Shown here: positions 26,652-37,086 of the stretch, in pieces
Numbering within the stretch: position 1 is the stretch's first letter
How the letters are laid out: each line of letters begins with the position of its first letter
Source: Achromobacter animicus
GTDB lineage: Bacteria; Pseudomonadota; Gammaproteobacteria; Burkholderiales; Burkholderiaceae_B
Assembly: GCF_902859585.1 (NCBI RefSeq)
Contig: NZ_CADIJM010000005.1
Coordinates: 62,001-126,000 of the forward strand
Direction of reading: 5' to 3'
Length of the DNA stretch: 64,000 bases
Position numbers and translations under genes: made by a program
The notes under the pieces: generated by a model
What the model was told of the DNA's origin: nothing
Databases searched by the model: none
The model's input: only the letters and a program-made list of their open reading frames with translations

Positions 26652-27089
26652 GAGGTATGCCTCCACGGTATACGGTTGCACCATCAATCCTGCTGCGGAT
26701 AATCGTACGTCCAAATATTGGTATGCGGCACCAAATAGTTTCACATACCAGGGGTATTTATTACGATTATTAACGAATCGGCCTGGAATACCGCACCGCA
26801 ATAATTAACCTCTCCTCAGAAACCGTGGGAATTTCCGCTGTACATATTGTTGTGATTGAATTTCCGTAGCAGTTTCATTAAGTGACAATTACCGTCTGAT
26901 TATCCAATCGGATAATCGCCGCGCATGACAGGTTTAATCGGGCGCGCACATCCTGAATTGCCGCCCTGACCCGAGCCCACACTGACGCGCATGCCGTCAG
27001 ACGAAGAGCCCGAATTCAAACAGCGCATTAGAATCAGTGCCTACGAATCCGGACGCACCGGCCGGACGCCTTCGCAGCGCAGCCCATTC
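26652..27089. other. AT-rich intergenic region, divergent promoters
   Basis: About 440 bases of clearly lower GC than the surroundings separate the pilus operon (leftward) and the MFS pump (rightward). I see no protein-coding gene. It contains two inverted repeats: TGGTATG/CATACCA (26719-26725 and 26744-26750, 18-base spacer) and the strong GATTATCC-aatc-GGATAATC (26898-26917). A GTATAC at 26668-26673 is close to the pilin start. Low GC is compatible with silencing by an H-NS-like protein (inference). Confidence 0.6.
26898..26917. promoter_or_regulatory. Operator-like 8-4-8 inverted repeat
   Basis: GATTATCC at 26898-26905 and GGATAATC at 26910-26917 are perfect inverted repeats around AATC. 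It lies 247 bases upstream of the pilin start and 173 bases upstream of the MFS start, and could bind a dimeric repressor for either. No regulator gene is adjacent. Confidence 0.45.
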
Positions 27090-28499
27090 ATGCTCTCGTT
27101 CTCCCGCAGCACCGTCTATCCGGCCGGCGTCGGCCTGCCCGCCGCCGAACGGCTGGGCGCACTCATCGCCGTCATGCTGGCGGTCTGTATGGCCAGCCTG
27201 GATACGGCCATCGCCAATACCGCACTGCCGACCATCGCGCGCGACCTGCAGGCCAGCGAGGCGGGTTCCATCTGGGTCATCAGCGGCTATCAGCTGGCGA
27301 TGGTGGCCGGCTTGCTGCCGGCGGCCGCGCTGGGCGAAATCCTGGGTCACCGGCGCGTCTACATCGTCGGACTCGCGGTATTCACGCTGGCCTCGCTGGC
27401 CAGCGGCCTGGCGCCGTCGCTGCCCGTGCTGGTGGCCACGCGCATTCTGCAAGGGCTGGGCGCGGCGGGCGTGATGAGCGTGAACGGCGCGCTGCTGCGC
27501 TTCATCTACCCCTCGCACATGCTGGGCCGCGGCCTGGGCCTGAACGCCATGGTGGTGGGACTATCGTTTGCCGGCGGGCCCACCGTGGCGTCGGCCATCC
27601 TGCTGCTCGGGTCCTGGCACTGGCTGTTCCTCGTCAATTTCCCCATCGGCATCCTGGCGGCGGTGCTGGCCCTGCGCGGCCTGCCCGACACCACGCGATC
27701 CGGTCACGGATTCGACGGCCTGGCCGCGCTGCTGTGCGCGATGGCGCTGGGGCTGCTTGTCCTGGCGACCAATGAACTTGCGCACGGCGCGCCGTGGCCG
27801 CGCGTGGCGCTGGAGGGCGGTCTGGCGGCGGCCAGCCTCTGGCTGCTGATGCGGCGCCAGGCCGGTCACCCCGCGCCCATCCTGGCAGTGGACCTGCTGC
27901 GCCGCCCCCTCTTTGCGCTGTCCGCGGCCACCGCCGTGTGCGCGTTCGCCGCCCAGGCGCTGGCCTTCGTGTCGCTGCCATTCCTGTTCCAGTCGGTGCT
28001 GGGCTACAGCCAGGTCCAGACGGGTTTTCTCATCACGCCATGGCCCGTCGTCGTGGCCATCATGGCGCCGATCGCGGGACGGCTGTCCGACAGCTATCCG
28101 GCGGGCATGCTGGGCGGCGTGGGGCTCGCCTTGCTGGCACTGGGCATGGCGTTGCTGGCGCTGATGCCGGCCGACCCGTCGGTGCTGGACATCTCGTGGC
28201 GCATGGCGATCTGCGGCGCGGGCTTTGGTTTTTTCCAGTCGCCCAACCTGCGCGCCATCATGACCTCGGCCCCGGCGTCGCGGGCGGGCGGCGCCAGCGG
28301 CATGATCGGCACGGTGCGCCTGCTGGGCCAAGCCACGGGTGCGGCCTTGGTCGCTGCGTGCTTCAACGTCTCGACCACGCACGGCGCCATCGCGGCCCTG
28401 TGGCTGGGCGGCCTGTGCGCCGGGCTGGCCTGCATCGCCAGCTTTGCCCGCCTGCGGTTCGACGCGAGTGAACCGGTGCAGACCCCGGCGTCGCGCTGA
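27090..28499 (+). CDS. DHA2-family MFS multidrug transporter (14 helices)
   Basis: A 469-aa drug:proton antiporter of the EmrB/QacA group. Motif A-like loop GEILGHRRVYIVG, the D1-like LDTAIANTALPTIARDL in helix 1 and the motif C region GGPTVASAILLLGSWHWLFLVN are present. The hydrophobicity pattern fits 14 helices. The ATG at 27090 is preferred; in-frame codons back to 26991 encode a non-hydrophobic, unlikely leader, and no strong ribosome site is visible at either. It probably exports toxic organic compounds; no EmrA-like partner is adjacent. Confidence 0.88.
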   Translation: MLSFSRSTVYPAGVGLPAAERLGALIAVMLAVCMASLDTAIANTALPTIARDLQASEAGSIWVISGYQLAMVAGLLPAAALGEILGHRRVYIVGLAVFTLASLASGLAPSLPVLVATRILQGLGAAGVMSVNGALLRFIYPSHMLGRGLGLNAMVVGLSFAGGPTVASAILLLGSWHWLFLVNFPIGILAAVLALRGLPDTTRSGHGFDGLAALLCAMALGLLVLATNELAHGAPWPRVALEGGLAAASLWLLMRRQAGHPAPILAVDLLRRPLFALSAATAVCAFAAQALAFVSLPFLFQSVLGYSQVQTGFLITPWPVVVAIMAPIAGRLSDSYPAGMLGGVGLALLALGMALLALMPADPSVLDISWRMAICGAGFGFFQSPNLRAIMTSAPASRAGGASGMIGTVRLLGQATGAALVAACFNVSTTHGAIAALWLGGLCAGLACIASFARLRFDASEPVQTPASR

Positions 28500-28603
28500 T
28501 ACGCCCGTAGCCCGATGACAACGTCATCACGCAACACTATTGCCGTTCGTGTCGATATATTCGGGCGGTGCGACGTCATAATCGTAAGATGTGCAACATC
28601 CGC

Positions 28604-28630
28604 TAAATAAGGTTCTGGCGGGGCCGTTGT
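28604..28630 (+). promoter_or_regulatory. Sigma-28 (FliA)-like promoter before chemoreceptor
   Basis: TAAA at 28604-28607, a 15-base spacer, then GCCGTTGT at 28623-28630. The sigma-28 consensus is TAAA-N15-GCCGATAA; this is 4/4 and 5/8, with exact spacing. The chemoreceptor start is 38 bases downstream. Flagellar-class control of chemoreceptors is common. Confidence 0.6.
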
Positions 28631-28667
28631 CCTTATGCAGGCTTGCTGCACCTTTGGGACGACGCGC

Positions 28668-30290
28668 ATGACACAGTTTCTGAAAGACATCACCATTCGC
28701 CGCATGATCCTGGGCACCTTGCTCGTGATCAGCCTCTTCATCGCCGGTTTGTCGGCCATCAGCGTCCATGGGCTGCGCAGCGCAGAGGAAGCGCTCGCAG
28801 CCAGCAACGAACTCCTGCACGAGGTATCGGCGCTTTCCCGCGTCAACGACCAGATCATGCGCGCGCGGCTGCGGCTGTCGCGCCAGCTGGAATACGTGGC
28901 CGGCGGCCAGAAAGACCAGGCCGCGGCCGAAGGGCGCAGCATCGACACCGCGCTGACCGAAGCGAAGAAGCATCAGGCGCAATTCATCGAGCTGGCCCGG
29001 CGCGACGCCCCGGCGACGTTGCTGGACGCCATGCGTTCGGGATTCGACGCGCTGGCCGACGGCATTGCCGTGCAGCGCCGGCATCTGGATGCGGGCGAGG
29101 TCGACAAGGCGCGCGCCCAGGCGTCCGGGCCGGTGGTCACCGCCAGCCGCAGCTTCGGCAAGAGCATGGAGGAATACGAGGCGTACGCGCAGGCGCGCGA
29201 AGTCCAGCTGCTGGGCAATGCCGATGCCAACCGCCGCCAGGCCTATATCGGCATGGGTGTGGTGCTGGGCATCTGCCTGCTGCTGCTGATCCTGGGCGAC
29301 CGCTACGTCGTGTATTTCGTCAAGCGTCCGCTGGATTCGCTGAAGGGCCACTTCCAGCGCATCGCGGGCGGCGACCTGACCACGCCGATTCCGTCGTTCG
29401 GCAGGAACTGCGTGGGCCAGATCATCCCGTTCCTTCAGGACATGCAGGCGAGCCTGGTGCGCACCGTGCACGCCGTGCGCGACGGCGTCGTCGAGATCAA
29501 TACGGGTTCCAGCGAGATCGCGGCGGGCAACCAGGACCTGTCCAGCCGCACAGAACAGCAGGCGGCGTCGCTGGAGGAAACCGCGGCCAGCATGGAACAA
29601 CTGCTGTCCACCGTGACGAGCAACGCTGAAAATGCCCGCATGGCCAACGAGATGGCCGCCACCGCGTCCGAGGTGGTGCAGCGCGGCGGCGACGCCGTAC
29701 AGGCCGCGGTCAGCACGATGCGCAAGATCGCGCAGGACTCCAGCCGCATCGAGGACATCGTCGGTGTGATCGACGGAATTGCGTTCCAGACCAACATCCT
29801 GGCGCTGAACGCGGCGGTGGAAGCGGCCCGCGCGGGCGAGGAAGGCAAGGGCTTTGCCGTGGTGGCCGCCGAGGTCCGGTCGCTGGCGCAGCGCAGCGCC
29901 AGCGCCGCCAAGGAAATCAAGCAATTGCTGGACGCCTCGGGCGCCACGGTGCAGGCCGGCTCGACGCAGGTCGAGGCGGCGGGCCTGACGATGACCGAGA
30001 TCCTGGAGACCATCGAGCGGCTGACGATGCTGGTGAACGACATCGCCACCGCGTCCAACGAGCAGGTGACCGGAATCGACCAGGTCAATACCGCCGTCAC
30101 GCAGATGGACCAGGTCACGCAGCAGAACGCGGCGCTGGTCGAGGAAGCCGCAGCGGCCGCGTCGTCGCTGGAAACGCAGGCGCAGCGGCTGCAGGCAGCG
30201 GTCAGCGCATTCCGGCTGCCGGCGCAGGGACAGGGCGGCGCGCAGCACGCGGTGCCTGCCTACGGCCAGCCGGCGCTACTGCCGGCCTGA
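28668..30290 (+). CDS. Methyl-accepting chemotaxis protein
   Basis: A 540-aa transmembrane chemoreceptor: membrane segment 1 at about 13-32, a helical periplasmic sensor of ~155 residues, membrane segment 2 at about 193-212, HAMP at ~215-265, then the cytoplasmic coiled coil. The signalling tip ([23 protein letters not shown], residues 369-391) is intact, and EEA/Q-rich adaptation sites flank it. The C-terminus is a Gln/Pro/Ala tail without an NWETF-like pentapeptide, so CheR/CheB tethering is not expected. It has a sigma-28-like promoter. The ligand is unknown. Confidence 0.95.
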   Translation: MTQFLKDITIRRMILGTLLVISLFIAGLSAISVHGLRSAEEALAASNELLHEVSALSRVNDQIMRARLRLSRQLEYVAGGQKDQAAAEGRSIDTALTEAKKHQAQFIELARRDAPATLLDAMRSGFDALADGIAVQRRHLDAGEVDKARAQASGPVVTASRSFGKSMEEYEAYAQAREVQLLGNADANRRQAYIGMGVVLGICLLLLILGDRYVVYFVKRPLDSLKGHFQRIAGGDLTTPIPSFGRNCVGQIIPFLQDMQASLVRTVHAVRDGVVEINTGSSEIAAGNQDLSSRTEQQAASLEETAASMEQLLSTVTSNAENARMANEMAATASEVVQRGGDAVQAAVSTMRKIAQDSSRIEDIVGVIDGIAFQTNILALNAAVEAARAGEEGKGFAVVAAEVRSLAQRSASAAKEIKQLLDASGATVQAGSTQVEAAGLTMTEILETIERLTMLVNDIATASNEQVTGIDQVNTAVTQMDQVTQQNAALVEEAAAAASSLETQAQRLQAAVSAFRLPAQGQGGAQHAVPAYGQPALLPA

Positions 30291-30294
30291 TGGG

Positions 30295-31059
30295 CTATTC
30301 CTTTACGTAGCAGGGATACAGCGCCTGCTGCGCCCGCGCCCGGGCGGGGTCCACCTCGAACGCCACGATGGACTCCGTATCGGTGCTTTGCGCCAGCGGC
30401 TCGCCCCCTGGCTGGAACGCAAACGCCACGCCGCCGAACACCTGGCCCTCGGGCGTGCGCCCGGCGCGGTTCGAACTGACAACGTAGCAGCCGGACACCA
30501 GCGCGGCCATGGCGCCCGCCGTCAGCCAGCGGCCGCTAGACGCGCCGCTGGCGCGTGGCACGACGATCAGCTCGGCGCCGTCTCGGCCATAGCGGCGCGC
30601 GCGTTCGTTGAACATCAGCTCGGTGCACAGCAGCACGCCGACGCGAATGCCGCCCACGTCGGCGACCTCGAATCCGTCGCGCGCGCTGTGGAACCAGGCC
30701 GCCTCGAAAAAGCCTGGTTCCTGCGGAAAATACTGTTTGTGATGCAGCGCCGCATAGTGTCCGTCCCGCAACGCGAACGCTTCATTGGCAAGCCGCCCGC
30801 CGGCAAACACGGGGCGGGACGACACGATGGCTGGCACGTTCAGCGCCGCCAGCGCGGCAAGACCGGCCTCGTGGATACGCACGGACTCGGCAGCCAGCGC
30901 GGCGTCATAGGACGGCAACGCCGCCAGCCAGGGGCCGAACGGCATCTCGTTGGTGACCAGCAGGTCGGGCGCCAACTCGTGGATGCGCTCGGCGATGCCT
31001 ACCCAGTTCGCGCCTTCCGGCATCAGGCCGGCCGGGCCTTCCATCATGCAGATCCGCAT
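30295..31059 (-). CDS. Carbon-nitrogen hydrolase (nitrilase superfamily)
   Basis: A 254-aa nitrilase-superfamily enzyme with the catalytic triad E38 (VTNEMPFG), K108 (HHKQYFP) and C145 (LLCTELMF). Such proteins hydrolyse amides, carbamoyl compounds or nitriles. The ATG at 31059 has AAGGGG five bases upstream and is preferred over a GTG two codons earlier. Its stop lies 4 bases from that of the convergent chemoreceptor gene. A HutD-type gene lies directly upstream on the same strand (87-base gap), so a link to amino-acid breakdown is possible. Confidence 0.85.
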   Translation of the reverse strand: MRICMMEGPAGLMPEGANWVGIAERIHELAPDLLVTNEMPFGPWLAALPSYDAALAAESVRIHEAGLAALAALNVPAIVSSRPVFAGGRLANEAFALRDGHYAALHHKQYFPQEPGFFEAAWFHSARDGFEVADVGGIRVGVLLCTELMFNERARRYGRDGAELIVVPRASGASSGRWLTAGAMAALVSGCYVVSSNRAGRTPEGQVFGGVAFAFQPGGEPLAQSTDTESIVAFEVDPARARAQQALYPCYVKE

Positions 31060-31146
31060 GCACACCCCTTTTTCGAAGCGCCGTTGATGCGCTGTTGTCG
31101 TGGCTTCGGTGGCGCTGATGCGTTGCTTACATCCACGCGACGCGCA

Positions 31147-31749
31147 TCAGCCCGCGCGCGGCGACAGTTCAATGACACACGCGTCGACGCCGTGTTCCGC
31201 GCTAAGACGATACTGGCCAAACCCATCCCGTCCTTCGGCGTGCAGGCAATCGTAGCGCGAGGCCAGCCGATGCTGCGCGCCGTCCAGCTCCACCGTCAGT
31301 TCTCCGCCGGCATTGAACACCAGCACGCTCGTCGCGCTGCTGTGAAACACCCAGGGCTCTGCGCCGCGCACCCATTGCAGGCGGGCGTGCCAGAGGTTGG
31401 GCGTGTAGATCAGGTTGAAGTCGCGGATGGGGCCGTCGAGCAGGCGGCATGCCACCTGTGCGTCGCCGGAAAACGCATACGCGATGCCTGGCGCCAAAGG
31501 CGGCTGGCGCTGCCCGTCCACCGTCAGCTCGATACCGCGGCCTTCCAGCACGGTGATGATCCGCTGATATCCGCCAAAGGCAGAAAAGCCGCCGTCCTGC
31601 GCGACGTCGGCCAGCGAGAGACGCCAGCCGAACGACGCGGTATGGCCGCCCGGATTGCAGGCGACTTCCTGCGTCGTGCCGCCGCCGTTGCGCCAAGGCA
31701 TGCGGGGATAGTCCGCGGCCCGGTACAGCCGCACATCAGAGGGAATCAT
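31147..31749 (-). CDS. hutD: HutD-family protein
   Basis: A 200-aa bicupin-like protein of the HutD family, marked by YPRMPWRNGGGTTQEV near the N-terminus and the FSAFGGYQRIITVLEGRG block. HutD proteins accompany histidine utilisation genes and are thought to tune the pathway, perhaps by binding formylglutamate or urocanate (family knowledge). No other hut gene is visible here; only a nitrilase-family gene follows. The ATG at 31749 starts the family sequence. Confidence 0.85.
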   Translation of the reverse strand: MIPSDVRLYRAADYPRMPWRNGGGTTQEVACNPGGHTASFGWRLSLADVAQDGGFSAFGGYQRIITVLEGRGIELTVDGQRQPPLAPGIAYAFSGDAQVACRLLDGPIRDFNLIYTPNLWHARLQWVRGAEPWVFHSSATSVLVFNAGGELTVELDGAQHRLASRYDCLHAEGRDGFGQYRLSAEHGVDACVIELSPRAG

Positions 31750-31886
31750 GGCCACGGATAAGTCCTGTCGGGTCGGGCGGAAGACAGGCGAAATTATAGG
31801 TGGCCGATACGGGTGGCCGATGCGGGTGACCGACGCAGCGGGGCGTCGGCGCACGCCCCGCCTGGACGCGCCCCCTCGAAATCCGT

Positions 31887-31903
31887 ATACTCCCCCCCTG
31901 TAT
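31887..31903. promoter_or_regulatory. FrmR operator-like palindrome
   Basis: ATAC at 31887-31890 and GTAT at 31900-31903 flank a T-C7-T core. An AT-rich inverted repeat around a G/C tract is the classical binding-site form for CsoR/RcnR/FrmR proteins. It lies 17 bases before the frmR start and would cover the promoter. Confidence 0.75.
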
Positions 31904-31919
31904 CGAATCGGAGCCTGCC

Positions 31920-34453
<2,534 letters not shown>

Positions 34454-34457
<4 letters not shown>

Positions 34458-35455
34458 GATTCGGGTCTCGTCGACGATTGCGGGGAAGGGTCTTCCAGCA
34501 AACAACTCCAATGCCGTTTTTCAAATATGTCGTCGCCAAGCCGGCTCAGCAGCGACAGGTTGTAGACCTGGACACCTCGCGCCCGCAGCAGCTTGCCGGC
34601 CTGCCGGAACGCGGGTTCGATATGTCCCGCAAACTGGCGGTCCAGCGCGGTGGGCAACTGCGCGCCGGCGCTTTCGTAGAAACGCGGGCCCGCCGTGGCC
34701 GTCAGGTCCAGCCCATGCAGGTACACCGTCTTGGCGCCCAGCCAGGCCAGCAGCTGCAACGCCGTGTAGGCCACCGTTCCGCCGCCAAACAGGCCGCGGG
34801 CGGCATTCAGGCTGAAGCCGTGCGCGTGCATCGGATGATGCGCATCGAACAACACCAATTCTTCGTCAGCCCGCAGCTGCGCCTCGAGCGCCGCAGGTTG
34901 CGCACGCGGCCGTTGCGCGCGCTGATGCACTTCCTCGAACAGTGCGATGCGGCAACGCACTGCCCGATCGTCGAACAGCAGCGCAATCCAGCGGTACACC
35001 TCGGGCGTCACAAACAACACCAGGTCCTGCGCCAGCACCTCGGCCACCAGGTCGCGGCGCTTCTTCACGAACCCCGCGTCCAGCATGGCGTAATAGTCAA
35101 ACCGCAGCGCCGGATGGCGGGCGCGCAGCGCGATCGAGCCATTCACGCCCATCACGGTACGCATGCGGCATTGGGCGTAGTCGATCTGCGCGACAGAGGG
35201 GCCGCTGAGAATCAGGTGCGCATCGCCGCCGATGCCTCGCGGCAGTTCGGCCAGCGGGAAGGTCTTGGGGCCGCGCACCCCATGCAGATTGCAGCCAGTC
35301 AGACGTTCCGGTCCGTCGCGGCTGACGGTCACGAAGGGCCAAAGCGTTTCGTTATGACGCTCCGCCCTGGACCGCGTGTAGCGGTACAAGTAGCGCAGCC
35401 CCTTGGTCACGGGGCGCGAGCGCAGCAAGCGGGGGACGAGCGCAAGACGGTGCAT
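34454..35455 (-). CDS. Putative surface-glycan biosynthesis protein (MptE/DUF115- or GT42-like fold)
   Basis: A 333-aa protein whose middle part (AHLILSGPSVAQID, MGVNGSIAL, FDYYAMLDAGF, then GGTVAYTALQLLAWLGAKTVYLHGLDL) resembles the Rossmann-like core shared by DUF115/MptE-type proteins and CstI-like sialyltransferases. The N-terminus is basic. The assignment is tentative; it could be a glycosyltransferase or a sugar-nucleotide-handling protein. Translational coupling to a GT4 enzyme supports a lipopolysaccharide or capsule role. Confidence 0.55.
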
Positions 35456-35794
35456 GATGGTTGCGCGGGTGCCGCGGCGTAGCCTTACAACGGCCTGATT
35501 CTACGCAGCGCCATTTGGGAAAGCGCGAGGGGATTATGTGAGATGTAACCCTTTGAAGACTTGGACAATCCGCCCCCAAATATTCCTGATGCGGCGTCTG
35601 CTGCGGCCCCTTCTTTTACGGCAAGAAAAAATCCCATTCGCCCCCACGGGATGCCTAGGCGGCATGAGTGACATGACTCGTGCCGATGGTGTCCCCCGTA
35701 TGGACGACGCGTTTGGCGGCGATTACGTTTTGCGCCAAAGAAGTCGTCGTCTGATATTGTTCCGCCATCCTTCCTTCGCTTTCCTTGTTCCCTC
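35456..35794. other. Intergenic region without a gene
   Basis: About 340 bases between the divergent glycan operon and the GTPase gene, presumably holding both promoters. I see no convincing coding frame. A run AAGAAAAAATCCC near 35622-35634 followed by GGGAT at 35648-35652 could pair weakly on the minus strand, but no gene ends there. Confidence 0.5.
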
Positions 35795-36904
35795 ATGAGC
35801 GCTATCCGCCCCGACCACCCCGACCTGCAGGACGCCATCGCGGATGCCATCAGCACGGCCACGCGCGGCGCCGGCCGGGTCAACATCCTGGTTGCCGGCA
35901 AGACGGGCGTGGGCAAGAGCACGCTGCTCAACGCGGTGTTCCGCGGCGATCTTGCCCGGACGGGCGCGGGCAAGCCCGTCACCCAGACCACGCAGGAATT
36001 CACCCGGCCGGGCCATCCGCTCACGATCATCGACACGCGCGGCCTGGAAGTCGGCGACTACGAGGGTTCGCGCGCGCAGCTTGCCGAGCTGATCCAGGAA
36101 CGCTCGGCATCCGACGACCAGGACCGGCACCTGCACGTGGCGTGGCTGTGCATCCAGGACAGCAGCCACCGCGTCGAGGACGCGGAAATCGAGCTGTGCG
36201 ACATGCTGGACAAGGCCGGCATCCCTGTCGTGGCCGTGCTGACCAAAGCGCGCAAGAACAGTCCGTTTGTCGACGAGGCGCGCAAGCTGTTGCCGCGCGC
36301 CCGGCAGGTCGTCGCCGTGCGCGCGCTGCCGGAATGGATCGACGAACTGGATGCCGAATTGCCGCCCATGGGGCTGGACCGCCTGATCGAGGTGACGGCC
36401 GAGCACGTGCCCGAGGCGCAGCAACGCGCTTACGCCAACGCGCTATCCACCCGCAACAAGAAGGCCCTGGAAGTAAAAAAAAAGCGGGCTGAGATCGAGG
36501 TGAACGTGGCCGCGGGCCTGGCCGCCTCGGCCGCCGCAGCACCCATTCCGTTCTCGGACGCCTTTGCGCTGGTGCCGATCCAGGTCGGCATGATCGCCAA
36601 GATCGGCATCACCTTCGGCATGGAACTGAACACCACCGCAATCACCACGCTGGTCACATCCACGCTGGGCGCGTCGGCCGCCACGCTCATCGGCCGCTCG
36701 GTGGTCTCGGGCATGCTGAAGTTCATCCCCGGCGCAGGCAGCGCCGTCGGCGGCACTATCGCGGCCACCACGGCAGGCGCCATCACCAAGCTGCTGGGCA
36801 ATGCCTACATCGCGGTGCTGCACGACTTCTGCCTGAAGAACCCAGGCAAGGACATCGACGTCGCCATGATCGCGCAGGCATTGAAGCAACGCGTCAAATT
36901 CTGA
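35795..36904 (+). CDS. Era-like GTPase with C-terminal membrane-associated domain
   Basis: A 369-aa protein: a GTPase domain with P-loop GKTGVGKS at 35-42, TQTT switch I at 63-66 and DTRG at 80-83, then a C-terminal hydrophobic glycine/alanine-rich domain (about 235-345) like DUF697-type regions of YcjF/YdjA-like GTPases. The G4 position reads TKAR (150-153), lacking the usual Asp, so guanine specificity may be altered. An A9 run at 36475-36483 contains an in-frame A AAA AAG heptamer between the two domains; slippage would give a GTPase-only product. Monocistronic; role unknown. Confidence 0.85.
   Translation: MSAIRPDHPDLQDAIADAISTATRGAGRVNILVAGKTGVGKSTLLNAVFRGDLARTGAGKPVTQTTQEFTRPGHPLTIIDTRGLEVGDYEGSRAQLAELIQERSASDDQDRHLHVAWLCIQDSSHRVEDAEIELCDMLDKAGIPVVAVLTKARKNSPFVDEARKLLPRARQVVAVRALPEWIDELDAELPPMGLDRLIEVTAEHVPEAQQRAYANALSTRNKKALEVKKKRAEIEVNVAAGLAASAAAAPIPFSDAFALVPIQVGMIAKIGITFGMELNTTAITTLVTSTLGASAATLIGRSVVSGMLKFIPGAGSAVGGTIAATTAGAITKLLGNAYIAVLHDFCLKNPGKDIDVAMIAQALKQRVKF
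36475..36492 (+). promoter_or_regulatory. dnaX-like -1 slippery site and immediate -1 stop
   Basis: A9 at 36475-36483 followed by G makes A AAA AAG at 36478-36484 in the zero frame. In the -1 frame TGA follows at 36490-36492. GGAAG and AAGAAGG lie just upstream as possible stimulatory ribosome-binding sequences. The frameshift product would end after about 232 residues, at the domain boundary. Confidence 0.5.
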
Positions 36905-37086
36905 TCGCGGACCGATGCAATGAAATGCGTTTGTACGACACGATTCGATAGATTGGTCTTTTTCGTGACAGTAAGGTAAATATTGCCGGCTTCACGACGT
37001 AAATCCGTATAACCCCTAGTTCTTCAGGGCACATCCGCGCAGACGCGTTGCCCCAACGCGGCCGGAGCGCGAGCCCGCCGCATCCA

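Noticed and set aside
26668-26673. GTATAC before the pilin gene as a fifth GntR site
   Set aside because: Context differs (ACGGTATACGG) and the pilus operon has no link to the oxidase regulon. GTATAC also occurs inside frmR's promoter (31885-31890) and inside the OCD-family gene near 48703, so single occurrences are not informative.
35622-35655. Minus-strand terminator in the gap before the GTPase gene
   Set aside because: The stem has only 5 base pairs with a 12-base loop, and no minus-strand gene ends there.
36977-37003. Second sigma-28 promoter before the PAS-GGDEF-EAL gene
   Set aside because: TAAA and spacing fit, but the -10 match (GACGTAAA) is only 5 of 8 with a mismatch in the GCCG core, so I mention it only within the gene entry.
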